Source: Lachnospiraceae bacterium (lineage in GTDB: Bacteria; Bacillota; Clostridia; Lachnospirales; Lachnospiraceae). From it: a stretch of 64,000 bases of DNA. Every line of letters begins with the position of its first letter. Position 1 is the stretch's first letter. Shown here piece after piece: positions 18,100 through 28,421 of this stretch. The stretch is taken from contig JAIEFE010000021.1 in assembly GCA_029067085.1 (NCBI GenBank), positions 1 to 64,000 of the forward strand. The letters are read 5' to 3'. The notes beneath the pieces are model-generated. The model saw nothing but the letters and a program-made list of their open reading frames with translations. It had not been told where the DNA came from and did not search any database. The position numbers and the translations under genes are program-made.

Positions 18100-18864
18100 A
18101 TGACAAATATATTACAGGTTCAGGACCTTTGTAAGACATATGTGGTAAACAAGCGGCAGAATAATGTGTTGAAGAATGTAAATTTCTGTATCAATAAGGG
18201 CGAGATGGTAGCAGTCATGGGGCCGTCGGGTTCAGGAAAGTCCACACTGCTATATTCTGTTTCGGGAATGGACGGCATCACTGCAGGCGAGGTAAAATTC
18301 TGCGGGAAAAGCGTGTCAAAAATGACGCAGAACGAACTGGCGAAACTGCGACTTGATGAAATGGGATTTATCTTTCAGCAGATGTATATGTTGAAAAACC
18401 TCTCTGTTCTGGACAATATCCTTCTTCCCGCGTGTCAGTCGGATAAGATCAGGGAGACGCGCCGTGAAACAGCGGAGCGCGGACACGCCCTGATGCGTAA
18501 GCTGGGGATCATCGACATTGCAGACAACGACATCAACGAGGTCTCCGGCGGGCAGCTGCAGCGCGCGTGTATCTGTCGAAGCATGATAAACAGGCCGAAA
18601 ATGATCTTTGCCGACGAGCCGACGGGCGCGCTCAACCGCTCCTCATCGGATGAGGTGATGGAGGAACTTGCAAAATTAAATACAGAGGGAACGACCATCA
18701 TGTTGGTTACGCACGATGTGAAGGTCGCGGCGAAGTGCACGAGGATCCTGTACATTGTCGATGGGAATATTCAGGGCGAGTACAGGCTTGAAAAGTACGA
18801 TAAAGCTAAACTCCGCGACCGCGAAAGAGCGCTGAACGGATGGCTTATGGAGATGGGCTGGTGA
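18100..18864 (+). CDS. ABC transporter ATP-binding protein (MacB/LolD type)
   Basis: 254 residues. Walker A GPSGSGKSTLLYSVSG, Q-loop GFIFQQMYML, signature VSGGQLQRACICRSM, Walker B MIFADEPTGAL, H-loop VTHDVKVA. Energises the preceding FtsX-type permease. It overlaps the following regulator gene by one base. Confidence 0.9.
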   Translation: MTNILQVQDLCKTYVVNKRQNNVLKNVNFCINKGEMVAVMGPSGSGKSTLLYSVSGMDGITAGEVKFCGKSVSKMTQNELAKLRLDEMGFIFQQMYMLKNLSVLDNILLPACQSDKIRETRRETAERGHALMRKLGIIDIADNDINEVSGGQLQRACICRSMINRPKMIFADEPTGALNRSSSDEVMEELAKLNTEGTTIMLVTHDVKVAAKCTRILYIVDGNIQGEYRLEKYDKAKLRDRERALNGWLMEMGW

Positions 18865-19526
18865 TGATTGACATTCTAATTGTGGAAGATAACAAGGAGC
18901 TGGCGGATGTGCTGTGTGATTTTCTGCGTGCAGAAAATTACACGGTGTCCGCTGCACAAAACGCGGAAAAAGGACTCGCGCTGTATGAAAAATACGGCGC
19001 GAAGCTTATCGTGCTTGATATCATGCTGCCCGGCAAAGACGGGTTTTATGTTCTCGAAAAGATTCGCGCGAAAAGCAACACGCCCGTGCTCATTGTCAGT
19101 GCAAAAACGGAAAAGGACGATAAGCTTGCGGGGCTTGATCTCGGGGCGGACGATTATATGGAAAAGCCCTACGATATCGATATCATGCTGGCCAAAATAC
19201 GCGGAATCTTCAGAAGGCGGTATTCGCTTGACGAGCTGATCGACGGTGATCTGCGGATCAATAAGCTCAACCAAACGATCGTAAAAAGCGACACGGAAAT
19301 TGAGATGACGGGAAAAGAATTCGAACTGCTTACACTGTTGATCGAGAACAAGGGGCGGACACTCTCAAAAGAATATCTTTTTAATACGATCTGGGGCAGC
19401 GACAGCGAGTCTGAACAGCAGACGCTGACCGTCCACATAAAGCGGCTGCGCGAAAAAATTGAGAAAGACCCGAAAAAGCCGCAGAAGATTTTGACGGTCT
19501 GGGGAGTGGGGTACAAATATTTATGA
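18864..19526 (+). CDS. OmpR-family response regulator
   Basis: 220 residues from ATG 18864: receiver domain with D52 (LIVLDIMLPGKDGFYVL) and Lys in YMEKPYDID, and a winged-helix output domain ending LTVWGVGYKYL. The start is one base inside the ATPase stop codon, and its stop overlaps the kinase start by 4 bp, so all four genes of the module are coupled. Confidence 0.92.
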   Translation: MIDILIVEDNKELADVLCDFLRAENYTVSAAQNAEKGLALYEKYGAKLIVLDIMLPGKDGFYVLEKIRAKSNTPVLIVSAKTEKDDKLAGLDLGADDYMEKPYDIDIMLAKIRGIFRRRYSLDELIDGDLRINKLNQTIVKSDTEIEMTGKEFELLTLLIENKGRTLSKEYLFNTIWGSDSESEQQTLTVHIKRLREKIEKDPKKPQKILTVWGVGYKYL

Positions 19527-20755
19527 AGGCGTTTGGGAAAACTGTATGCGCTGTGAGCGTACTGTTTGCGATGATCTTTATTTTTGCCAACCTTATCATG
19601 CTTCACTGGAACATTTCGGAAAACGGCAGACCGCACCGCGTGGAAGTAAACAGAGTTGCGCTTGCAATTGAGCAAAACGGGTTCCAAAATGTCGATCTGT
19701 CGCAGTGCGAATATGTTTTTTGTGTTGAAAAGTGCGGCGATGATTTCCATGATTCCGACTCGGATTATTCGATGCGCGAAATAGGCGGCGAGCTTTACCG
19801 ATTCGATTACACTACGAAAACAGAAACATATTCCCGGCGGATCATTCTTGCGGTAAACATTATTTTAGCGGTGGTGACGACGGCGGTATTCGCGATCCTG
19901 TTTTATATCCGTGCGAAAATACTGCGCCCGTTCGAGAGACTTACAAACGTCCCTTATGAACTTTCGCGCGGAAATTTGACGATTCCCGTCAAAGAAAACA
20001 AAAGCCGGTTTTTCGGGAAATTTTTGTGGGGAATAGACCTGCTGCGCGAAAACATGGAGCAGCAGAGAATGCGTGAGATGGCGCTGCAAAAGGAAAAGAA
20101 AACACTGTTGCTGTCGCTTTCACATGATATCAAAACACCGCTCTCCGCAATTAAGTTATATGCAAAGGCGCTGTCGAAAAATTTGTATTCTGATGTGGAA
20201 AGACAGCTTGAGGTTGCTGAAAAGATAAATGAAAAGGCTGACGAGATTGAGAATTATGTCTCGCAGATCATTACCGCTTCGCGGGAGGATTTCTTAAGCC
20301 TTGAGGTGAATAACGGCGAATTTTATCTGGCTGATCTGATCGAAAATATCTCTGCGTTCTATTCTGAGAAGCTGTCGTTGCTAAAAACGGAATTTGTGGT
20401 CGGTGAATATCGGAATCGCCTGCTTTTCGGCGATTTGGACAGAGGCATAGAGGTTTTGCAGAACCTTATGGAAAATGCATTGAAGTATGGTGACGGCAGG
20501 AGCGTGGAGCTTTTATTCCCCGAAGACGATGAGGGTGTTTTGATCTCGGTAAGAAACAGTGGCTGCGTCCTCGAAAAATCTGATCTGCCGCATATCTTTG
20601 AGAGCTTTTGGCGCGGTGCAAATGCCGAAAATGTCCGCGGCAGCGGATTGGGGCTGTATATCTGCAGGCAGCTCATGCACAAAATGAACGGAGAGATCTT
20701 CGCGGAGATCGACGGGACGTTTATCACGGTCACGGCGGTTTTCGGCAGAGGGTGA
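19523..20755 (+). CDS. Sensor histidine kinase
   Basis: 410 residues. TM1 about 8-28, a short external domain of about 75 residues, TM2 about 107-129, a HAMP-like linker, phospho-acceptor His201 (LLSLSHDIKTPLSAIKLYAKAL), then the ATPase domain with N box (LMENALKYG) and G2 (GSGLGLYICRQLM). Likely senses a cell-envelope stress or peptide together with the FtsX-type transporter. Confidence 0.9.
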   Translation: MKAFGKTVCAVSVLFAMIFIFANLIMLHWNISENGRPHRVEVNRVALAIEQNGFQNVDLSQCEYVFCVEKCGDDFHDSDSDYSMREIGGELYRFDYTTKTETYSRRIILAVNIILAVVTTAVFAILFYIRAKILRPFERLTNVPYELSRGNLTIPVKENKSRFFGKFLWGIDLLRENMEQQRMREMALQKEKKTLLLSLSHDIKTPLSAIKLYAKALSKNLYSDVERQLEVAEKINEKADEIENYVSQIITASREDFLSLEVNNGEFYLADLIENISAFYSEKLSLLKTEFVVGEYRNRLLFGDLDRGIEVLQNLMENALKYGDGRSVELLFPEDDEGVLISVRNSGCVLEKSDLPHIFESFWRGANAENVRGSGLGLYICRQLMHKMNGEIFAEIDGTFITVTAVFGRG

Positions 20756-20783
20756 GAAACTGAAAAATATCTTGAAAAACCTA

Positions 20784-20811
20784 TTGACTCCGCCCTTTGT
20801 CGTGGTACACT
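20784..20811 (+). promoter_or_regulatory. Promoter of the GH3 glycosidase gene
   Basis: TTGACT (20784-20789), 16-bp spacer, TACACT (20806-20811), about 105 bp before the start codon. Confidence 0.65.
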
Positions 20812-20917
20812 AAGAACATAGCAGGGGGCGGTTGTTTTATGCGGTGATGAAGGTGCAAAAATCGCTCCGATCATGTGTGCAGACTGGGAAACAGGATGCA
20901 GAATGGGGGATTATGTG

Positions 20918-23197
20918 ATGACAGCAGAAAAAATCAGGGAGATCGTTTCGCAGATGACGCTGGAGGAGAAGGCTTCTTTGTGTTCCGGTGCGGATTTCTG
21001 GCATACGGAGGCTGTGGAGCGTCTGGAGATTCCGGCAAGCATGGTGTCGGACGGACCGCACGGACTGCGCAAGCAGGATGAGGAGAGCGATCATCTGGGA
21101 GTCAACGAAAGCATTAAGGCGGTGTGTTTCCCGGCGGGCTGCGGCACGGCGGCTTCCTTTAACAGGGACCTTTTGCGGCAGATGGGCGAGACGCTGGGCG
21201 AGGAATGTCAGGCGGAAGGCGTGAGCGTGATTCTGGGGCCGGCCGTAAATATTAAGCGTTCTCCTCTTTGCGGGCGAAATTTTGAGTATTACTCCGAGGA
21301 TCCGTTTGTGGCGAGCGAGGCTGCAGGCGCTTTGATCCATGGCATACAGAGCAAAAACGTGGGAACGAGTATCAAGCATTTTCTGGCGAACAATCAGGAG
21401 ACCAGAAGAATGTCCTCCGATTCCAAAGTGGATGAGAGAACGCTTCGGGAGATTTATCTGGCGGCCTTTGAGGGGGCGGTAAAGAAGGAGAAACCGTGGA
21501 CGGTAATGTGTTCCTACAACAAGATCAACGGCACATACGCCGCGGAAAATCATAAGTTTCTGACGGAGATCTTGCGCGATGAGTGGGGATTCGACGGCTA
21601 TGTGATGAGCGATTGGGGCGCGGTCAACAGTCGTGTGAAGGATCTGCAGGCGGGACTGGATCTGGAGATGCCTTCTTCAAATGGCTCCAACGATAAGCTG
21701 ATCGTGGGCGCAGTGCAGAGCGGAGAATTGCCTGAGAAGGTGCTGGATACCGCGGTGGCACGCATTTTAAACATCGTTTTCCGCTATGAAGAAAATAGGG
21801 ATAAGAGCGCGGTCTTTGACCGGGATAAGGATCACGAGATGGCGCGCAGGGTGGCGCATGAGACGATTGTCCTTCTGAAAAATGACGGGATTCTTCCGCT
21901 CTCTGAAAAGGATGAGATTGCCTTTATCGGAAAATATGCAAAGACACCCCGTTATCAGGGCGGCGGCAGTTCTCATATCAACAGCCATAAAATCACCTCG
22001 GCGCTGGATGAGGTGAAGGGCATGAGCAACATCACCTTTGCGCAGGGCTTTGATGATAAGGAAGACAAGACGGATGAAAAACTGCTTGCAGAAGCGATAG
22101 AAGCTGCGAAGAAGGCAAAGGTGGCGGTAATCTTTGCGGGACTGCCGGATGCTTTTGAGTCGGAGGGCTTTGACAGAGAGCATATGCGCATGCCGGACTG
22201 CCAGAACGAGCTGATCTCCAGGGTGGCGGCTGTACAGCCGAACACGGTGGTGGTACTGCACAACGGTTCCCCTGTGGAGATGCCTTGGGTGAACGAGGTA
22301 AAAGGCATCGTAGAGGCATATCTCGGCGGTCAGGCAGTGGGCGGCGCGGTCTGCGATATTTTGTTTGGCAGGGTAAACCCCAGTGCAAAGCTGCCGGAGA
22401 CTTTCCCTCTGAAACTGGAGGATAACCCTTCCTACCTGTCCTATATCGGAGAGGGCGATATGGTGGAGTACCGCGAAGGTATTTTTGTGGGGTACCGTTA
22501 TTATGATAAGAAAAAAATGGAGGTGCTTTTCCCGTTCGGGCACGGGCTTTCTTATACGACCTTTGCTTACTCCAATCTGCGAACGGATAAAGATTCCATG
22601 AAGGATACAGATACTATGGAGGTGTCTGTGGATGTCAAAAATACCGGAAATATGGCAGGAAAAGAAGTGGTACAGCTCTATGTAGCGGATAAAGAGAGCA
22701 CGGTGATCCGTCCTAACAAAGAGCTGAAAGGCTTTGAAAAGGTGGAGCTTGCGCCCGGTGAAACGAAGACAGTGACCTTTCGTCTGGATAAGAGAGCCTT
22801 CGCTTATTACAGCGTAAAGATTCACGATTGGCATGTGGAGACGGGAGCGTTTGAGATCATGATCGGCGCATCCTCTGCGGATATAAGGTTGACTAAAGAA
22901 GTCAATGTAGAATCCACGGTGAAGATTCCTTTTGTTTACACGACGGATACCACGATGGGTGATGTACTTAAGAACCCGCATGCGCGTGAGATTGTGAAAG
23001 ATCTCTTTAAGATTCCGATTTTTGTGGGAGACAATTCCAAGGAGGAGGGTTCCACTGACGAGTCGGTCTCTGATGAGATGAGCGCAGCTATGGCAAAGTT
23101 CATACCTCTGCGCGGGGCGCTCAGTTTTGGCGGCGATATGAATATGGCTGACATACAGGAAATGGTGGATCAGCTGAACGCGCTGGAGGAAGGATAA
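20918..23197 (+). CDS. Glycoside hydrolase family 3 (beta-glucosidase-like)
   Basis: 759 residues, no signal peptide, so likely cytoplasmic. The N-terminal GH3 barrel contains the nucleophile Asp in GFDGYVMSDWGAVNSR and the substrate motif GTSIKHFLANNQE. The C-terminal alpha/beta sandwich (PLSEKDEIAFIGKYAKTPRYQGGGSSHIN) and a fibronectin III-like domain (VDVKNTGNMAGKEVVQLYV) follow. Start 20918 was chosen for GGGGGAT just upstream; two earlier in-frame ATGs exist. It cleaves terminal beta-linked sugars from oligosaccharides or glycosides; GH3 enzymes vary in substrate (glucose, xylose, N-acetylglucosamine) and this cannot be resolved here. The stop overlaps the next start by one base. Confidence 0.88.
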   Translation: MTAEKIREIVSQMTLEEKASLCSGADFWHTEAVERLEIPASMVSDGPHGLRKQDEESDHLGVNESIKAVCFPAGCGTAASFNRDLLRQMGETLGEECQAEGVSVILGPAVNIKRSPLCGRNFEYYSEDPFVASEAAGALIHGIQSKNVGTSIKHFLANNQETRRMSSDSKVDERTLREIYLAAFEGAVKKEKPWTVMCSYNKINGTYAAENHKFLTEILRDEWGFDGYVMSDWGAVNSRVKDLQAGLDLEMPSSNGSNDKLIVGAVQSGELPEKVLDTAVARILNIVFRYEENRDKSAVFDRDKDHEMARRVAHETIVLLKNDGILPLSEKDEIAFIGKYAKTPRYQGGGSSHINSHKITSALDEVKGMSNITFAQGFDDKEDKTDEKLLAEAIEAAKKAKVAVIFAGLPDAFESEGFDREHMRMPDCQNELISRVAAVQPNTVVVLHNGSPVEMPWVNEVKGIVEAYLGGQAVGGAVCDILFGRVNPSAKLPETFPLKLEDNPSYLSYIGEGDMVEYREGIFVGYRYYDKKKMEVLFPFGHGLSYTTFAYSNLRTDKDSMKDTDTMEVSVDVKNTGNMAGKEVVQLYVADKESTVIRPNKELKGFEKVELAPGETKTVTFRLDKRAFAYYSVKIHDWHVETGAFEIMIGASSADIRLTKEVNVESTVKIPFVYTTDTTMGDVLKNPHAREIVKDLFKIPIFVGDNSKEEGSTDESVSDEMSAAMAKFIPLRGALSFGGDMNMADIQEMVDQLNALEEG

Positions 23198-24069
23198 TGC
23201 ATTTGCATCATGTGCCTGCGCGGGGGAGCAGGAGGCGGCAGCTGTGTGCTGCCGTGATGCTTTTGTGCGGCATACTTGCGGTATGCGGATTTTTTCCCGG
23301 CGGGAGGATCTCCTGCGAGGCGAAGGAGAATAACGCCGAACAGGAGGTGATCGATTTTGTCACGTCCTATTATAAAGCGCATACACCGGAGAAGATAGAA
23401 ACGCTGGCAGATTATGTGGATAATCCGGAGAGTAAGGACTTTCAGGTAGACTTTTTACGGCAGCAGGTGACACTCAAGGAATGTGGTGTTAAGGATTGGG
23501 AAAACATTGAGGTTCTTGTGCTGCCGATGTCCGACGGGAAACATTGGCTTGCCGCAGTGAGCTGCGAGCTGATCATTGAGGGGATTGACGTCGGAATACC
23601 GGGAATGAAAGTAGAGCTGGTCTGCAGAAATGAAAAAGGGGAGTTGAAGATCGCGTCATATGATGACTCGGAATATTCAGATGCTTTTATACAAGAGCTG
23701 CGGGAGCTGTCACTTTCGGATGAAATAGTAGAACGTAACAATCAGATTGCCATGTTATATAATGATCTGATTGCGGAACGTTCGGATATCATGGAATGGG
23801 CTTTGGAGGCGTCCCAGGCGATTGACAGAGAGGTAGGGGAGGCGCTGGCAGAGAAAGAGGCGCTCACTGCAAAGGCGGATTCCGAAGAAGAAAAACCCAC
23901 TGCGAAGAAAGGCAGCTATACCGTAAAGAAAGGCGACTGCCTCTGGGACATCGCCGAGGAGCAGCTCGGAGACGGAATGCTCTGGAGCGGCCTTTACGAG
24001 CAGAATAAGGATGTGGTCGGGGATGATCCGGATCTCCTTTATGTGGGAATCACGCTGCAGCTTAACTAA
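23197..24069 (+). CDS. Secreted LysM-domain protein
   Basis: 290 residues. An N-terminal hydrophobic segment (about 16-34) looks like a signal peptide or anchor. A central domain (about 45-200) of unknown type is followed by a charged linker and one C-terminal LysM domain (about 240-290: GSYTVKKGDCLWDIAEEQLGDGMLW to LLYVGITLQL). LysM binds peptidoglycan or chitin-like glycans, so the protein is probably attached to the wall. It is directly coupled to the GH3 gene, though a joint function is not obvious. Confidence 0.75.
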   Translation: MHLHHVPARGSRRRQLCAAVMLLCGILAVCGFFPGGRISCEAKENNAEQEVIDFVTSYYKAHTPEKIETLADYVDNPESKDFQVDFLRQQVTLKECGVKDWENIEVLVLPMSDGKHWLAAVSCELIIEGIDVGIPGMKVELVCRNEKGELKIASYDDSEYSDAFIQELRELSLSDEIVERNNQIAMLYNDLIAERSDIMEWALEASQAIDREVGEALAEKEALTAKADSEEEKPTAKKGSYTVKKGDCLWDIAEEQLGDGMLWSGLYEQNKDVVGDDPDLLYVGITLQLN

Positions 24070-24110
24070 AAAGGACAGAGGCAGTCAAAATGATGGGCCT
24101 CTGTCCTTTT
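24069..24110. terminator. Bidirectional terminator between LysM gene and pyrG
   Basis: AAAAGGACAGAGGC (24069-24082) pairs perfectly with GCCTCTGTCCTTTT (24097-24110): a 14-bp stem with A- and T-runs on both sides, between convergent genes. Confidence 0.9.
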
Positions 24111-24116
24111 ATCATG

Positions 24117-25721
24117 CTATTTTTTATATTCCAGCGCCGCTTCTACAAACCCCTTAAACAGCGGATGCGGCCTGTTGGGTCTGGATTTTAATTCCGGGTG
24201 CGCCTGCGTCGCCACAAAGAAGGGGTGATCCGGCAGCTCGCACATCTCCACAATGCGCCCGTCAGGGGAAAGACCTGAGAGCTGCATTCCTTTTTCGGTG
24301 AGTACGGCGCGGTAATCGTTATTGACCTCGTAGCGGTGTCTGTGTCTCTCATGAATGGTTTCTTCGCCGTAGAGGGCGTAAGCCTTTGAAGTCTTGTCCA
24401 GCACGCAGGGGTAGGAGCCGAGACGCAGGGTACCGCCGATATCCTCCACGCCGTTCTGATCGGGCATCAGCGCGATCACGGGATGGGTGGTGGAAGGGGC
24501 AAGTTCAATGCTGTGTGCGTCGTTATAGCCGATCACATTTCTTGCGAATTCTACGATGGCAAGCTGCATACCGAGGCAGAGCCCCAGGAAAGGTATTTTG
24601 TGCTCCCTCGCGTAGGTGATGGCTTCGATCTTACCCTCAATGCCGCGGTCGCCGAAGCCGCCGGGTACGAGGATGCCGTTCACATCATGAAGAAGAGAAT
24701 CTACGTTGTCTTTGGTGACAGTTTCGGAGTCCACCCATTTGATATCCACCACGCAGCGGTGAGAGATACCGCCGTGTTTTAGAGCTTCCACCACGCTGAT
24801 ATAGGCGTCGTGGAGCTGTGTATATTTTCCGACAAGGGCAACTGTGACGGAATCGGTGGGAGTTCGCAGGGATTCCACCATAGCTTTCCAGTCGGTCAGA
24901 TCTGGTTCGGGACTGTCCAGTTTCAGGCATTCACAGGCTACCTGAGCCAGATGCTCCTTCTCCATGGCAAGAGGCGCTTCATATAAATGTTCTACATCCA
25001 GATTCTGCAGGACACGGTTGTTCGGTACGTTACAAAACAGTGCGATCTTGTCCTTGATGCCCTGATCCAGAGGACGCTCGCTGCGGCACACGATGATGTC
25101 GGGCTGAAGTCCCATGCCCTGAAGTTCCTTGACGCTGGCCTGCGTGGGCTTGGTCTTTAACTCTTGTGATGCGCTCAGATATGGAATCAGCGTAACATGG
25201 ATCAGGATGGCGTTCTCTCTGCCTACCTCGTGCTGGAACTGACGGATGGACTCTAAGAAGGGCTGGCTTTCGATGTCGCCCACCGTGCCGCCCACCTCGA
25301 TGATGGCGATGCGGGTTTCCTGATCTGTAAAATTCCGATAAAATCTACTTTTTATCTCGTTTGTTATATGGGGAATGACCTGAACGGTGCCGCCGCCGTA
25401 GTCGCCCCGTCTTTCCTTCTGGAGTACGGACCAGTAGACTTTTCCGGTGGTCACGTTTGAGTTCTTGTCCAGATTTTCGTCGATGAAGCGCTCGTAGTGT
25501 CCCAGATCCAGGTCAGTCTCCGTGCCGTCCTCGGTGACGAACACCTCGCCGTGCTGGATCGGATTCATGGTGCCGGGGTCGATATTGATGTAAGGATCAA
25601 ATTTCTGCATGGTCACCTTGAAACCGCGCGCTTTTAAGAGCCGGCCGAGTGACGCCGCCGTAATGCCCTTGCCGAGTCCCGAAACTACACCGCCTGTGAC
25701 AAATACATATTTTACTGCCAT
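24117..25721 (-). CDS. pyrG: CTP synthase
   Basis: 534 residues, normal family length. The N-terminal synthetase domain begins [26 protein letters not shown] and includes [27 protein letters not shown]. The C-terminal glutamine amidotransferase domain has its nucleophile in [11 protein letters not shown] and the His/Glu pair in [11 protein letters not shown]. It converts UTP to CTP using glutamine. The start has GGAGG. Monocistronic, with a divergent ftsH. Confidence 0.97.
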   Translation of the reverse strand: MAVKYVFVTGGVVSGLGKGITAASLGRLLKARGFKVTMQKFDPYINIDPGTMNPIQHGEVFVTEDGTETDLDLGHYERFIDENLDKNSNVTTGKVYWSVLQKERRGDYGGGTVQVIPHITNEIKSRFYRNFTDQETRIAIIEVGGTVGDIESQPFLESIRQFQHEVGRENAILIHVTLIPYLSASQELKTKPTQASVKELQGMGLQPDIIVCRSERPLDQGIKDKIALFCNVPNNRVLQNLDVEHLYEAPLAMEKEHLAQVACECLKLDSPEPDLTDWKAMVESLRTPTDSVTVALVGKYTQLHDAYISVVEALKHGGISHRCVVDIKWVDSETVTKDNVDSLLHDVNGILVPGGFGDRGIEGKIEAITYAREHKIPFLGLCLGMQLAIVEFARNVIGYNDAHSIELAPSTTHPVIALMPDQNGVEDIGGTLRLGSYPCVLDKTSKAYALYGEETIHERHRHRYEVNNDYRAVLTEKGMQLSGLSPDGRIVEMCELPDHPFFVATQAHPELKSRPNRPHPLFKGFVEAALEYKK

Positions 25722-26045
25722 TTGTTGACCTCCTTCGTGTCAGCCTGGTAAATATATAGCTAAAATAAAAAAGAATCCGACCCTACGGCCGAATTATAGG
25801 GGATAAAGCCATATCACATCTCTATTATAAAAAAAAATTCCGGGAAAATCTACACAAAAAAAGAAAAATGGGGAAAAACTTTATAATAGTTTTAGAGATG
25901 TGTCCATAAATTCATAATTTTCTCATTGATTTATGGTTTTGCCTACCATATACTTAAAGAATGGGCAACGTATATCCTGAGAATATATAAGGAAGAATGA
26001 AAACCGTTGCGAAATATGTGAAACATGAGAAAGCGAGGATGCCTT
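25722..26045. promoter_or_regulatory. Divergent pyrG-ftsH control region with mirrored promoter elements
   Basis: 324 bp without a gene. Two -10-like TATAAT boxes face outward: minus strand at 25824-25829 and plus strand at 25882-25887. Each is followed by the same initially transcribed segment AGAGATGTG (minus strand 25815-25823, plus strand 25894-25902), so CACATCTCT and AGAGATGTG form a 9-bp inverted repeat flanking an A-rich core. No good -35 boxes are visible. Confidence 0.5.
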
Positions 26046-28421
26046 ATGGCAGATAATACAAATAATGTAAATCCATACGATAACGGCGGTCCGGCCGGTC
26101 CGGGCGGTCCCGGAAATAACGGCGGAGGCTCAAACGGCCCGGGTGGTCCGAATGGTCATGGCGGTTCGAGCGGCCCGGGAAAACAGAGTCTCATCATGCT
26201 TGTGGTGGCGGCGCTCATCACCCTGCTGTGCATCAGCATTTTTATGAAGATGATGACGGGAGCCACCAATCAGGAGGTTTCTTATAACGAATTTATTCAG
26301 ATGGTGGAGCAGGGCAAAGTAAAGAGTGTCACCGTGGGTTCCGACCGTATCACGATCTATCCGACGGCCGAGAAGAAAGATGTCCCCTTTTTCTACTCCT
26401 ACAACATGGGCGTGATCACCTACTACACAGGCAAGATGGAGGAGGACGATAAGCTGACGGAGCGCCTTCTTGCGCATAAGGTTGAGATGAAAAAGGAGGT
26501 CTCCGACAGCTCCAGCCTGATCATGACGGTGCTACTCTACTACATTCTCCCGGTGCTTTTGATGTGGGGATTGTTGAGTCTGCTCTTTCGGCGCATGGGC
26601 GGTAAGGGCGGCCCTATGGGTGTGGGCAAAAGCACGGCCAAGGCTTATGTGCAGAAGGAGACGGGTATCACATTCAAGGATGTGGCCGGCGAGGATGAGG
26701 CGAAGGAGTCGCTGGTGGAAGTGGTGGACTTTCTCCACAATCCCGGCAAGTACTCCAAGATCGGTGCAAGACTCCCCAAGGGTGCGCTTTTAGTGGGCCC
26801 TCCCGGAACAGGTAAGACCCTTCTGGCAAAGGCGGTAGCCGGTGAGGCGCATGTGCCCTTCTTTTCCCTTTCCGGTTCCGATTTTATTGAATTGTATGTG
26901 GGTGTGGGAGCGTCCCGTGTCCGCGACCTCTTTAAAGAGGCGGAGAAAAATGCACCCTGTATCGTATTTATAGACGAGATCGATGCCATTGGCAGGAGCC
27001 GTGATTCCAAGTACGGCGGCGGAAATGAGGAGCGTGAGCAGACCTTGAATCAGCTTCTCTCCGAAATGGATGGTTTTGACGGAAAGAAGGGCATCATCAT
27101 TCTGGCGGCCACCAACAGGCCGGAGATCCTGGATAAGGCACTTCTGCGGCCGGGCCGGTTTGACAGACGTATTATCGTGGATAAACCTGACTTAAAAGGC
27201 CGGGTGGAGATCCTAAAGGTGCACTCCAAGGATGTGCTGATGGACGATACGGTGGACTTGAACGAGATCGCGCTTGCCACTTCAGGGGCGGTGGGATCCG
27301 ATCTTGCAAATATGATCAACGAAGCGGCCATCAATGCCGTGAAGCTGGGCAGAGAGTATGTGAGTCAGAAGGATCTCTTTGACGCGGTGGAACAGGTGCT
27401 CGTGGGCAAGGAGAAGAAGGACCGCGTGATGAGTAAGGAGGAGCGCAAGATCGTCTCCTATCACGAGGTAGGGCATGCTCTGTTGAGCGCTCTGCAGAAG
27501 AATGCGGAACCTGTGCAGAAGATCACCATTGTGCCCCGCACCATGGGAGCACTGGGCTATGTCATGCATGTGCCGGAGGAGGAAAAGTATCTGGACACCG
27601 AGGCGGAGCTTCGCGACAGGCTGGTGAGTCTGCTCGGCGGGCGCGCTGCGGAGGAGATCGTCTTTGACACCGTGACTACGGGAGCGGCCAACGATATCGA
27701 GCAGGCGACAAGCATCGCAAGGAATATGATCACGCGCTTCGGCATGAGCAAAAAGTTCGGTCTCATGGGCCTCGCGACGGTGGAAAGTCAGTATCTCGAG
27801 GGAAGGGCCTCCCTGACCTGTTCTGACGTGACGGCAGCGGACATTGATACAGAAGTGATGAAACTGCTTCATGAGAGTTATAAGAAGGCGAAGAAGCTAT
27901 TAAAAGAGAACCGTGAGATCATGGATAAGCTGGCGGCTCACCTGATTGAGAAGGAGACCATCACCGGCAAAGAATTTATGAAGATCTATCGCAAGGAGAA
28001 GGGAATACCGGAACCTGCGGAGAATGAGGAAGAAAAAGCCGATGGCGGTAAGTCGGCGGATGTCCGGACGGATGCAGTGCAGGAGAAGCCCGTGGGTGCG
28101 CAGTCGGGTGCAGTGCAGGAGAAACCTGCAGATACGCAGATGGGCAATGCGCAGGAAAGACCCGCGGACGCTCAGACAGGCAATGCGCAGGAAAGACCTG
28201 CGGACGCTCAGGCAGGCAATGCGCAGGAGAGACCTTTGGACGCTCAGACGGGCAACGTGCAGGAGAGACCTGCGGACGCTCAGGCGGGCGGTCCGCAGAA
28301 TGAACCTCCCCGGGGCTGGCAGCCTGCGCCTCAGAATATGACGGCAGAACCTTCTTCCGCACCCGCAAGAGGTCTTTTCTCTCAGGCGCCGGATCCGGAT
28401 GGGGAGAACCGAGATGTTTGA
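26046..28421 (+). CDS. ftsH: ATP-dependent zinc metalloprotease FtsH
   Basis: 791 residues, longer than the usual 610-660. An N-terminal Gly/Pro/Asn-rich head (about 5-50) precedes TM1 (about 55-75). A periplasm-side domain, TM2 (about 160-185) and the AAA+ domain follow, with Walker A GPPGTGKT (about residue 250) and Walker [12 protein letters not shown]. The zinc protease motif is H473-E-V-G-H. The C-terminal 120 residues are an unstructured, Pro/Gln/Ala-rich tail with six 12-residue repeats (676-747). It degrades misfolded or regulatory membrane proteins. Start 26046 was chosen over the upstream ATG by its GAGGATG site. It overlaps uvrC by 8 bp. Confidence 0.95.
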   Translation: MADNTNNVNPYDNGGPAGPGGPGNNGGGSNGPGGPNGHGGSSGPGKQSLIMLVVAALITLLCISIFMKMMTGATNQEVSYNEFIQMVEQGKVKSVTVGSDRITIYPTAEKKDVPFFYSYNMGVITYYTGKMEEDDKLTERLLAHKVEMKKEVSDSSSLIMTVLLYYILPVLLMWGLLSLLFRRMGGKGGPMGVGKSTAKAYVQKETGITFKDVAGEDEAKESLVEVVDFLHNPGKYSKIGARLPKGALLVGPPGTGKTLLAKAVAGEAHVPFFSLSGSDFIELYVGVGASRVRDLFKEAEKNAPCIVFIDEIDAIGRSRDSKYGGGNEEREQTLNQLLSEMDGFDGKKGIIILAATNRPEILDKALLRPGRFDRRIIVDKPDLKGRVEILKVHSKDVLMDDTVDLNEIALATSGAVGSDLANMINEAAINAVKLGREYVSQKDLFDAVEQVLVGKEKKDRVMSKEERKIVSYHEVGHALLSALQKNAEPVQKITIVPRTMGALGYVMHVPEEEKYLDTEAELRDRLVSLLGGRAAEEIVFDTVTTGAANDIEQATSIARNMITRFGMSKKFGLMGLATVESQYLEGRASLTCSDVTAADIDTEVMKLLHESYKKAKKLLKENREIMDKLAAHLIEKETITGKEFMKIYRKEKGIPEPAENEEEKADGGKSADVRTDAVQEKPVGAQSGAVQEKPADTQMGNAQERPADAQTGNAQERPADAQAGNAQERPLDAQTGNVQERPADAQAGGPQNEPPRGWQPAPQNMTAEPSSAPARGLFSQAPDPDGENRDV
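28071..28286 (+). repeat. Six 36-bp tandem repeats in the ftsH tail
   Basis: Each unit encodes 12 residues of the form [12 protein letters not shown]. The first two units read QEKP and the last four QERP. Units 3 and 4 are nearly identical at DNA level, so copy number may vary between strains. Confidence 0.9.

Noticed and set aside
21767-22981. 404-codon open frame on the minus strand within the GH3 gene
   Set aside because: Shadow of a strongly supported GH3 frame; composition is typical of antisense translation of coding DNA.
28071-28286. 36-bp repeats in ftsH considered as CRISPR or intergenic minisatellite
   Set aside because: They are contiguous, in frame and inside the FtsH coding region.
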